Positions 1-5,019 of a stretch of 5,807 nt of DNA are shown here, one piece after another. Position 1 is the first letter of the stretch; each line of letters opens with the position of its first letter. The position numbers were made by a program, and so were the translations under genes. The notes beneath the pieces were generated by a model. That model saw nothing but the letters and a program-made list of their open reading frames with translations, searched no databases and was not told the DNA's origin. Origin of the DNA: CAYPTJ01 sp964413845 (GTDB lineage: Bacteria; Patescibacteriota; WWE3; 9FT-COMBO-53-11); contig CAYPTJ010000019.1 of assembly GCA_964413845.1 (NCBI GenBank), positions 1-5,807 on the forward strand, in the 5' to 3' direction.

Positions 1-20
1 GGGGTAGTGATTTTCGAAGA

Positions 21-1616
21 TTAGGTAGTAGCGAGGGCATTTTCTTTAGCTTTTATCTTGGGGGTAAAGCGAAACTCCAGTCGCTTCCCCAGCATCAGCC
101 GTGTTTCGGCATCAAGATAAGGGATGAAGGTATAGGTTAAAAGGTTGATGATTACCAGCGGTCCCTCAAGGTAGGCCCAGACCTTCTTCCAAAGTGGCCA
201 GTTTTCGGGCATCGGACGGGTAATCTTTGCCCGAAGGATCGTCAAGGGGAGAAGAAGGATAAACGCTGAGGTGAGGATTAAGCCGGTGATCTTTGGGAGG
301 CGGTACCCCCAAGAGGTTTGGCGGATAGCGGGGTTGGCAAAGGCTAAAAGGAGAAACCCAAAGGTGACAAGAAAGGTAACCGTTCGCCAGATAGTGTACT
401 GCTCGATCATGTGGTAAAGCTTTGTAAGCTTAAGACGAAGGGGAATCTTTGCGGTTAAAAATCCTTTCATCGCAATGGGAAAAACAATTACTCCCCAACC
501 CCAACGAAGAAGTTGTCTGTATTGAGAGATATGGGTCTTAACCCATCCCTCATCCTGCACAGCGTCAGCATAAACCGGAACATAAAAGTGATGACCCCCA
601 AACTCCCCACCCTTTTTAAAGAAAGCTCGCCAGAAGAAAGGAGTGTCATCAACCCCAAGGGCTGGGTCCCAGTAGCCAGTTTCAATTAAGGTGGGGAGGG
701 TGACAGAGTAGCAGGACCAAGTGTCTTTGCGATCTGCCTCAAAAACCCAAGAAGATAAAACGGCAAGGGTGATCGAATTGGCTTGAATCCGCATTAAAGG
801 GGGAACATCCCAAAGGTTGTTATCAAAAAGGTAAACCGCGGTTTGGAAAAATTTGTTGTCGGGTTTGGGGTCAGTAAGATAAGCGTGAGCAAGCCGCGCA
901 AGAAACTGGGGATGGAGGCGCATATCGGCATCAAAAGTAGTGACCAGAAAATCATCCAACTTCTCACCTCTTCTTTCCAACTTCTTTATCACTTGCTTTG
1001 CCGCCCAGGTTCGGTTGGCGGCTGCGCCCACCACCTCCCCAGGCAAACCGGCAGGATGGATGAAGGTCCAAACTGTCCCTAACCTCTCACCGTACTTCTC
1101 TTTGACCTTTTTTACATCGGATAAGACACGGGCGGCATATTTTTCCTCAACGGTAAAAGCAACAAAAATCTTTTCTTTGGGGTAGTGGGATTTGGCGATT
1201 GAGGCAAGGGAAGGCTCAAGTATTTCATATCCCTCATTTACCGCGGGGATAACGATCAAATGCTTTAGCCGCGCAAATTCAGGAAGCCTTTTCACCTTTT
1301 CCAACCAGTTGATTCCCGTCTCTCGTTTAAACCGCCGATAGCCGATAAAAACCCCAACGATATGAACGAGCGCGCGGTAAACCCAAAACATCGCCAAGAA
1401 AGTAAGAAAAAAAGCCACGGCGGTTGGAACAAACGGTCCTAACCACAAAGGAGAAAGAAGAACCACCCAGGTAAGAAGTCCCGGGGTGATCTCAAAAAGC
1501 CGCTGGGTCGCCTGAGGCGAACCCTCGCCTCGCGGCGAAGCGGGTCGCCTTTGGCGGGCTTTCTTTTCATGTTTTTGAATCAACCGTTTTACCATCTTCT
1601 TTGATAATTCTCCCAC
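21..1616 (-). CDS. Membrane-anchored family 2 glycosyltransferase (531 aa)
   Basis: Probably a processive-type, membrane-bound GT-A sugar transferase that builds or extends an envelope or exported polysaccharide. Seen: a basic N-terminus (1-40, Arg/Lys/Pro-rich); one or two membrane segments at about 47-93; a GT-A domain starting with IVIPAVNEG (121-129); the metal/nucleotide-sugar DAD motif at 229-231; an acidic VDD at 322-324, where the catalytic base is expected; and QLLRW (Q368, R371, W372), matching the QxxRW signature of cellulose- and hyaluronan-synthase-like GT2 enzymes. Three further hydrophobic segments follow at about 412-428, 444-461 and 480-500. The GTG start lies 10 nt after the methyltransferase stop with no good Shine-Dalgarno; ATG at residue 8 (1593-1595) is an alternative. 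It is the last gene of the minus-strand run. Residues about 21-38 come from an unusual GC-rich palindromic patch. The donor sugar and polymer cannot be told from sequence. Confidence 0.88.
   Translation of the reverse strand: MGELSKKMVKRLIQKHEKKARQRRPASPRGEGSPQATQRLFEITPGLLTWVVLLSPLWLGPFVPTAVAFFLTFLAMFWVYRALVHIVGVFIGYRRFKRETGINWLEKVKRLPEFARLKHLIVIPAVNEGYEILEPSLASIAKSHYPKEKIFVAFTVEEKYAARVLSDVKKVKEKYGERLGTVWTFIHPAGLPGEVVGAAANRTWAAKQVIKKLERRGEKLDDFLVTTFDADMRLHPQFLARLAHAYLTDPKPDNKFFQTAVYLFDNNLWDVPPLMRIQANSITLAVLSSWVFEADRKDTWSCYSVTLPTLIETGYWDPALGVDDTPFFWRAFFKKGGEFGGHHFYVPVYADAVQDEGWVKTHISQYRQLLRWGWGVIVFPIAMKGFLTAKIPLRLKLTKLYHMIEQYTIWRTVTFLVTFGFLLLAFANPAIRQTSWGYRLPKITGLILTSAFILLLPLTILRAKITRPMPENWPLWKKVWAYLEGPLVIINLLTYTFIPYLDAETRLMLGKRLEFRFTPKIKAKENALATT
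1505..1557. repeat. Cluster of three GC-rich palindromes inside a coding sequence
   Basis: Three short hairpins stand shoulder to shoulder: TCGCC-TGA-GGCGA (1508-1520), TCGCC-TCGC-GGCGA (1525-1538) and CGCC-TTT-GGCG (1546-1556). The first extends to GGGT/ACCC with one bulged A. GGGTCGCCT is directly repeated at 1505-1513 and 1542-1550, 37 nt apart. The patch is far more GC-rich than the surrounding gene and encodes the low-complexity Arg/Pro/Ser-rich N-terminal stretch of the large glycosyltransferase. It may be an in-frame inserted palindromic repeat or only a compositional accident. Confidence 0.5.
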
Positions 1617-1626
1617 GTGGCCGTCT

Positions 1627-2250
1627 CTATTTCAAACCAACCTTCCCTTTTAAAAACTCTCCTTCTAAAAGAAAGATTCCTGCCTCCCACCTAAGGAGAA
1701 ATTTTTTGGAGGGACGCAGGTTCAGCTGTTGAAACAGCTTTTGCCACCAACGGTAGGATCTAACGGTTACATGGGTTGGGTCCTTCACCGGGAAAATCTG
1801 CTCAAAGCGACTCGTTCCGTAGATCTTATGCAGCGTCTGCCGTTTTGCTACCCGCTGACACTCTTTAATCGCCTTGGGAAGATCTTTTTCGGGGATATGC
1901 TCAAGAAGTGCAAAAGTGGTTACGAGGTCAAAGCTCCCGCTTTTAAAAGGAAGATCAAGGACATTAGCTCTTCTTAGATATTTTCTGGCTGAAGCAGGAG
2001 CGTTCTTGAGGGTATAATCGCTGAGATCAACTCCAAAGGCTTCGACCCCCAATCTTCGCAGCCAAAGCACTAAGGTACCCTTGCCGCAGCCAACATCAAG
2101 GACAGTTTTAGGGTGCAAGAAAAGTTTGATCATCAGCGCCCTCACCAGCGGAGCGCTTCGATACACTAGTTTGCTTAAGGAGTCTCGCAGGGGGTTTCCC
2201 GTTAGCCCAAAGGTAGTTTCTTCAAAATATTTTTGATCATACTTGTTCAT
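1627..2250 (-). CDS. Class I SAM-dependent methyltransferase (207 aa)
   Basis: A small Rossmann-fold methyltransferase using S-adenosylmethionine. Seen, numbering from the chosen ATG: glycine-rich motif I VLDVGCGKG at 50-58; the acidic residue that normally binds the SAM ribose, D75 in FGVDLS; a motif III-like NVLDLPF near 96-102; FDLV then LEHIP at 116-120; and a late DPTH at 157-160, common in methyltransferases of the type 11/23 families. The frame stays open back to TTG at 2272-2274, but the ATG at 2248-2250 overlaps the upstream glycosyltransferase stop as TGATG, a classic translational-coupling junction, so I chose it. No membrane segment is seen. Its position between two glycosyltransferases suggests it methylates a sugar, lipid-linked glycan or related envelope precursor. 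That is inference from context: the acceptor is not readable from sequence. Confidence 0.88.
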   Translation of the reverse strand: MNKYDQKYFEETTFGLTGNPLRDSLSKLVYRSAPLVRALMIKLFLHPKTVLDVGCGKGTLVLWLRRLGVEAFGVDLSDYTLKNAPASARKYLRRANVLDLPFKSGSFDLVTTFALLEHIPEKDLPKAIKECQRVAKRQTLHKIYGTSRFEQIFPVKDPTHVTVRSYRWWQKLFQQLNLRPSKKFLLRWEAGIFLLEGEFLKGKVGLK

Positions 2251-2489
2251 CAGCGGATTGCTTTCCTTCTCCAAAGGTTTGGCTTATTAAAAAGGTGTTT
2301 CCTCAGGTAAGCGCGAATTGTTTCCAGTTCCACTGCAAGTTTCCCAAGCGCTTGGTAACGGCGCACCGAAGTGAAAACTTTCATATTCTGATCAAGCTTT
2401 ATCTTTGCTCCACATTCCTTAAGCCTTTTCGCTAAAGCAAGATCTTCGAAGGCTTCGTTTGAATATCCCCCAATTTTTTCAAGCGTACT
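2250..2489 (-). CDS. Family 2 glycosyltransferase, C-terminal part in -1 frame
   Basis: These 79 codons complete the preceding glycosyltransferase. They carry STLEKIGGYS, which continues the GPGYAVKK of the first part to form the usual GT2 sequence around GPxxAxRRxxLExIGG. Next comes EDLALAKRL (171-179 of the joined protein), the EDxxLxxRL region that supplies the catalytic base, and then TSVRRYQ and a basic tail ending at TGA. The open frame extends back to 2531 with a possible ATG there, but those first residues (SRRARLCG) are only the wrong-frame reading of the first part, so independent translation is unlikely. The last codon overlaps the methyltransferase ATG by one base. The gene is either whole in nature with a base missing in the assembly, expressed by -1 frameshifting, or a recent frameshift mutant. 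Confidence 0.8.
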   Translation of the reverse strand, partial: STLEKIGGYSNEAFEDLALAKRLKECGAKIKLDQNMKVFTSVRRYQALGKLAVELETIRAYLRKHLFNKPNLWRRKAIR

Positions 2490-2956
2490 TTTTTTACCGC
2501 ATAGCCTGGCCCGGCGAGAAAAGGAAACCATCTAAAAAGAAAAGCGGAAACAAGATCGGTTAACGAACAAAGAAGTTCTGGGTAGAAGGTTCTTCCCTTA
2601 TCCACCAAACGTCCCACCCCTGTGTAAGCGTCCAAGTGGGGGTCGCTTTCGAAAGCTTCTCTCACCCTTGCTAAAAAATTTGGGGGTAGTTGGCTGTCGG
2701 CATCAACCGCAGCGATGATCTCTCCCTTTGCAATCTCTAATCCCTGATTGAGGGCAGAGCTTTTCCCCGGTGTCACCTTTGATTTTATTACCTTCACTTC
2801 GAATTGCTTGGCGATTGTGGCAGTTTGATCGCTGCTGTGGTCATCAACAATGATGATCTCAAATTTTTTCGGATTTAATGTTTGTTGCTTGAGAGATTTA
2901 AGACAGGTGGGGAGATACTTTTCCTCGTTGTGGGCAGGGATAACAACACTGATCAT
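2432..2956 (-). CDS. Family 2 glycosyltransferase, N-terminal part before frameshift
   Basis: N-terminal part of a soluble GT-A glycosyltransferase. Seen: SVVIPAHNEE at 3-12, IIVDDHSSD at 35-43, PGKSSALNQG at 63-72 and the metal-binding DAD at 85-87. The frame is genuine down to FLAGPGYAVKK (146-156); after that it continues with unrelated residues to a stop. The conserved continuation (STLEKIGGY) lies in the -1 frame, joined at an A7 run. The joined protein would be about 235 aa, a normal length for a single-domain GT2. Without the second part it lacks the acidic catalytic-base motif and is probably inactive. The ATG start overlaps the metG stop as ATGA, implying translational coupling. The order metG, glycosyltransferase, methyltransferase, membrane glycosyltransferase suggests glycan synthesis; the substrate is unknown. 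Confidence 0.85.
   Translation of the reverse strand: MISVVIPAHNEEKYLPTCLKSLKQQTLNPKKFEIIIVDDHSSDQTATIAKQFEVKVIKSKVTPGKSSALNQGLEIAKGEIIAAVDADSQLPPNFLARVREAFESDPHLDAYTGVGRLVDKGRTFYPELLCSLTDLVSAFLFRWFPFLAGPGYAVKKVRLKKLGDIQTKPSKILL
2489..2495 (-). other. A7 run at the glycosyltransferase frameshift
   Basis: On the coding strand the frame reads GTA AAA AAA GTA, so the seven A residues fall as A_AAA_AAA. This fits the X_XXY_YYZ pattern for -1 slippage and leads directly into AGT, the first codon of the conserved -1 frame. One extra A (A8) would also restore the frame. A 7-bp stem (AAGCCTT/AAGGCTT, 2449-2455 with 2420-2426) begins 33 nt downstream, too far for a standard stimulatory structure. Confidence 0.6.
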
Positions 2957-4362
2957 ATCCGTGGGAAAAGAGGAGGATTCGCTTTAATCTTGGGCCCAGC
3001 GAACTGTTTTTGGATCTTTTCGGCGGTTTCGGGCATAAAAGGTTGAAGATCAAAAGCAATATGTCTTATTACCGAGATCACGCCAAGAAGATTTTTAAAA
3101 AGTTCTTTCCCCGAGAGTTTCCAAGGTTTGGCCTTATCAATAGCCGCATCTAAAGCGTGTATGTCAACCCAAATATCAGATAACGCCTCGTCGATTCGAT
3201 ATTTTGAAAGAGCAGACTGGAACGGCTTGCTAAAGAAGTGTGACGTTGGGGTATCTTCAAAATCGAATCCGGAAGTTTCACAAAGTTTTGCTACTCTCGA
3301 CACCAGATTCCCCAACCCGTTCGCAAGCTCCGCGTTATAGCGCTGCCGAAAGCGGTCAAGGGAGATATCTCCATCGGCACCAAAAGGGAATTCAGAAAGA
3401 AGAAGGTAGCGAGTCTCATCCACCCCAAACTGTTGGATCAGCTTTTGAGGTGCAATCACATTCCCCAGCGACTTTGACATCTTCTGCCCCTCAATGGTGA
3501 AAAAACCGTGGGCAAAGACTTTCTTGGGAAGAGGAAGATCCGCCGCAAGAAGTAAGGCATACCAGATGACGGTGTGAAACCAAAGGATATCCTTTCCAAT
3601 AAGGTGAAGATCTGCCGGCCAAAATTTCTTTTTCCCTCTCACAAATTGAGTCGCCGAATAGTAGTTAAGAAGAGCATCCACCCAAACGTAGATCGTTTGT
3701 TTTTTATCCCAAGGGACAGGGATTCCCCAAGTTACCCCAGCGCGAGAGATTGAAAGGTCTTTTAATTTTTCTTTCTTTAGCTTCCCTAAAATCTCATTTC
3801 GTCGCTCCTGAGGGAAGATTGCCTCCTTCTTTTCAAAAAAGGTGATTAACTGTTTTTGGAAAGCCGAAAGCTTAAAGAAGTAGTTCTTCTCTTTGATTCG
3901 GGTAGGAAGGAGGTGGGGATGGAGGGAACAAACCCCATTTTTAAGCTCCCCCTCAGTAACAAACTTTTCGCAGCCCACGCAATAAGGTCCCTCGTAAACC
4001 CCCTCATAAATAAAACCTCTTTTATAAAGTTTAGTGAGAAACTCTTGGACAATCTTTTCATGATGGGGATCTGTTGTTCGGATAAAAAAATTGTAGCTGA
4101 GGTTAAGGGAGTTCCAGATAGTGACAAACTGCGGAGCGAGTTTTTCGGTGAACTCCCTGGGTGTCAGATCCTGCGCTTTTGCTCCTTGAGACACCCGCAG
4201 TCCGTGCTCATCGGTTCCGGTGAGAAAGAAAACCTCCTCGCCTAAAAGCCGATGGTAGCGGGCTAAAACATCTGCCGCGATAGTGGTATAAGCGTGGCCG
4301 ATGTGAGGGACATCGTCCACGTAATAGATTGGGGTGGTAATGAAAAAGGTCTTTTTGGTCAT
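2953..4362 (-). CDS. metG: Methionyl-tRNA synthetase, short form (469 aa)
   Basis: Charges tRNA-Met with methionine in the cytoplasm (class I synthetase), serving initiation and elongation. Seen, numbering from the ATG at 4362: PIYYVDDVPHIGH with the HIGH motif at 20-23; TGTDEHG at 49-55; a single zinc knuckle C128, C131, C145, H148; the conserved WVDALLNY region at 227-234; KMSKS at 294-298; then the helical anticodon-binding domain with ANGLGNLVSR (347-356) and PWKL (413-416). The C-terminal dimerisation/tRNA-binding domain is absent, as in short MetRS forms, and the protein ends close to the usual LFPRI. The frame stays open to TTG at 4387-4389, which overlaps the upstream stop as TTGA. 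I prefer the ATG because family proteins normally begin just before KKTFFITTPIYY, but no strong Shine-Dalgarno settles this. All catalytic motifs are intact. Confidence 0.96.
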   Translation of the reverse strand: MTKKTFFITTPIYYVDDVPHIGHAYTTIAADVLARYHRLLGEEVFFLTGTDEHGLRVSQGAKAQDLTPREFTEKLAPQFVTIWNSLNLSYNFFIRTTDPHHEKIVQEFLTKLYKRGFIYEGVYEGPYCVGCEKFVTEGELKNGVCSLHPHLLPTRIKEKNYFFKLSAFQKQLITFFEKKEAIFPQERRNEILGKLKKEKLKDLSISRAGVTWGIPVPWDKKQTIYVWVDALLNYYSATQFVRGKKKFWPADLHLIGKDILWFHTVIWYALLLAADLPLPKKVFAHGFFTIEGQKMSKSLGNVIAPQKLIQQFGVDETRYLLLSEFPFGADGDISLDRFRQRYNAELANGLGNLVSRVAKLCETSGFDFEDTPTSHFFSKPFQSALSKYRIDEALSDIWVDIHALDAAIDKAKPWKLSGKELFKNLLGVISVIRHIAFDLQPFMPETAEKIQKQFAGPKIKANPPLFPRI

Positions 4363-4385
4363 TTCTAGGAAGATCTTAGCATAGA

Positions 4386-4784
4386 TCAACTACGGGAGAG
4401 TTGAATCTCGGTAAGAAGAAGAATTAGTCCAAAAAGGATCAGGTTAGGAAGACTGACGATTTTAAGAAGTTTAAGTGCCCCGGCAAAACCGGTAAAAAGG
4501 GCGATAAAAAAGGCACGTCGCGCGCTCAAATAAAAAAGCTCACGCGATCCTCTTTTCTTAAAGAGGCTGGTGATCTCAAAAAAGAGAAAGGTGAGGGTAA
4601 AAAGAAGCGCCAGAAAAAGAATCAGCAGGAAAAGAATCTGGACCCCAAGTTTATCAGGAGGGACGAAGAGGAGAAGATATCCCCATCCACCCCAGGAGGC
4701 AAAGGCTAAAAGGGAAAGAAGATACAGAAATCGCGGTGTTCTTTCCCGCTGGATCGTGTGCTTTGGCAAAAACCTTCTCACCAC
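4386..4784 (-). CDS. Small four-helix membrane protein, VPPD-type, unknown function (132 aa)
   Basis: Function unknown. Seen: a short basic N-terminus (1-18), hydrophobic segments at about 19-41, 47-72, 90-107 and 112-128, a VPPD motif (41-44) between helices 1 and 2, and a basic loop FKKRGSRE (75-82) between helices 2 and 3. I recognise the pattern (helix, VPPD, Leu/Phe-rich helix, short basic loop, two helices) as typical of small uncharacterised membrane proteins in CPR-type genomes; that is recollection, not a search. It begins with two GTG codons in tandem (4784 and 4781). No ATG, GTG or TTG lies further upstream in frame before the stop at 4911-4913, and no clear Shine-Dalgarno is seen. 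It is the first gene of the minus-strand run; its stop overlaps the extended metG frame as TTGA, or lies 23 nt before the preferred metG ATG. Confidence 0.78.
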   Translation of the reverse strand: MVRRFLPKHTIQRERTPRFLYLLSLLAFASWGGWGYLLLFVPPDKLGVQILFLLILFLALLFTLTFLFFEITSLFKKRGSRELFYLSARRAFFIALFTGFAGALKLLKIVSLPNLILFGLILLLTEIQLSRS

Positions 4785-4843
4785 TCTTATGTTAACCCAT
4801 TTCGTTTTGGCTCGGGTAATGCCTCTTGTTATCCCATATCTTT

Positions 4844-4860
4844 TAAACCCTTCGGGTTTA
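4844..4860. repeat. 7-bp triloop hairpin in the divergent intergenic region
   Basis: TAAACCC-TTC-GGGTTTA is a perfect 7-bp inverted repeat with a three-base loop. On neither strand is it followed by a T run, and it sits between divergent genes, so it is not a terminator. It is the first of three short hairpins with TTC or TTTC loops in about 100 nt. Confidence 0.6.
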
Positions 4861-4875
4861 GCTGGTGAGGTGGGG

Positions 4876-4971
4876 ATGCTTGACCCCGTAGTAGAAATTC
4901 GAACACTCTTTCAGAGTGAGGGAACGAACTCTTTCGAGTTTTCACTACAGGGCTTGACACGGGGGGGGTGA
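4876..4971 (+). CDS. Possible 31-aa small ORF or leader peptide
   Basis: ATG at 4876 follows GAGG (4867-4870) with a 5-nt gap, a good ribosome-binding arrangement, and runs 31 codons to TGA at 4969-4971, ending 28 nt before the surface-protein start. The peptide (MLDPVVEIRTL... ending QGLTRGG) resembles nothing I know and has no signal peptide or membrane segment. It lies almost exactly over the palindromic element, whose base pairing constrains its sequence, so the open frame may be accidental. Its stop uses the end of the G8 run, so a change in G-run length would alter its C-terminus. Confidence 0.2.
   Translation: MLDPVVEIRTLFQSEGTNSFEFSLQGLTRGG
4878..4958. repeat. Multi-branched palindromic element flanked by GCTTGAC direct repeats
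   Basis: The outer stem pairs CCC-C-GTAGT-A-GAAA (4884-4897) with TTTC-ACTAC-A-GGG (4940-4952): 12 pairs with one mismatch and one bulge. Inside are two hairpins, CACTCT-TTC-AGAGTG (4904-4918) and AACTC-TTTC-GAGTT (4927-4940), giving a closed three-way shape in DNA or RNA. The last pair of the outer stem competes with the second hairpin. The 7-mer GCTTGAC occurs at 4878-4884 and 4952-4958, immediately at the outer ends. This resembles a MITE-like insertion (target duplication plus imperfect terminal inverted repeats) or a dispersed structured intergenic element. No transposase is present. The pairing is seen; identity and mobility are inference. Confidence 0.55.
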
Positions 4972-4982
4972 AATGTTAAAAA
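4954..4982 (+). promoter_or_regulatory. Candidate promoter with G8 tract in the spacer
   Basis: A perfect -35 hexamer TTGACA (4954-4959) is followed, after 17 nt, by TAAAAA (4977-4982, four of six -10 matches) preceded by TGT, an extended -10. Eight G residues (4961-4968) sit in the spacer. Transcription would start near 4989, at the Shine-Dalgarno site, giving a very short leader; this weakens the call. Part of the -35 belongs to the GCTTGAC repeat. Confidence 0.4.
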
Positions 4983-5019
4983 AAGCTTGAGGTCTGCCTA
5001 TGCCCGCAAAAAGCTTTTT
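4980..5019 (+). other. Inverted repeat bracketing the ribosome-binding site and start codon
   Basis: AAAAAGCTT (4980-4988) can pair with AAGCTTTTT (5011-5019), leaving a 22-nt loop that holds the Shine-Dalgarno site and the ATG. The second arm is inside the first codons of the surface protein and is also part of a self-complementary AAAAAGCTTTTT (5008-5019). The stem is AT-rich and would be weak. Confidence 0.35.
4989..4992 (+). promoter_or_regulatory. Shine-Dalgarno site for the surface protein
   Basis: GAGG lies 7 nt upstream of the ATG at 5000, an ideal spacing, and decides this start. It falls in the loop of the possible 9-bp hairpin between 4980-4988 and 5011-5019. Confidence 0.7.

Noticed and set aside
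2420..2455. 7-bp stem downstream of the A7 run as a frameshift stimulator
   Set aside because: It starts 33 nt after the slippery run, whereas stimulatory structures usually start about 5-9 nt away, and the loop is large.
3846..4245. Open frames of 93 and 129 codons overlapping metG
   Set aside because: Both overlap conserved MetRS sequence including the zinc knuckle, and neither has recognisable protein features.
4830..4838. DnaA-box-like TTATCCCAT
   Set aside because: A single imperfect match with no cluster or AT-rich unwinding region; not evidence of an origin.
4785..4910. Open minus-strand frame running upstream of the GTG at 4784
   Set aside because: It is free of stops back to 4911-4913 but has no ATG, GTG or TTG, and it crosses the palindromic element. 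It is not needed to explain the membrane protein.
4570..4971. 133-codon plus-strand open frame
   Set aside because: Its first half is antisense to the membrane protein and its second half crosses the intergenic palindromes. The composition is not protein-like; only the last 31 codons have a plausible start and ribosome-binding site, and these are listed separately at low confidence.
4785..4999. T-box or SAM riboswitch controlling metG
   Set aside because: No T-box GGTGG/antiterminator sequence, no S-box core and no terminator with a T run on the minus strand. The hairpins seen do not fit these families.
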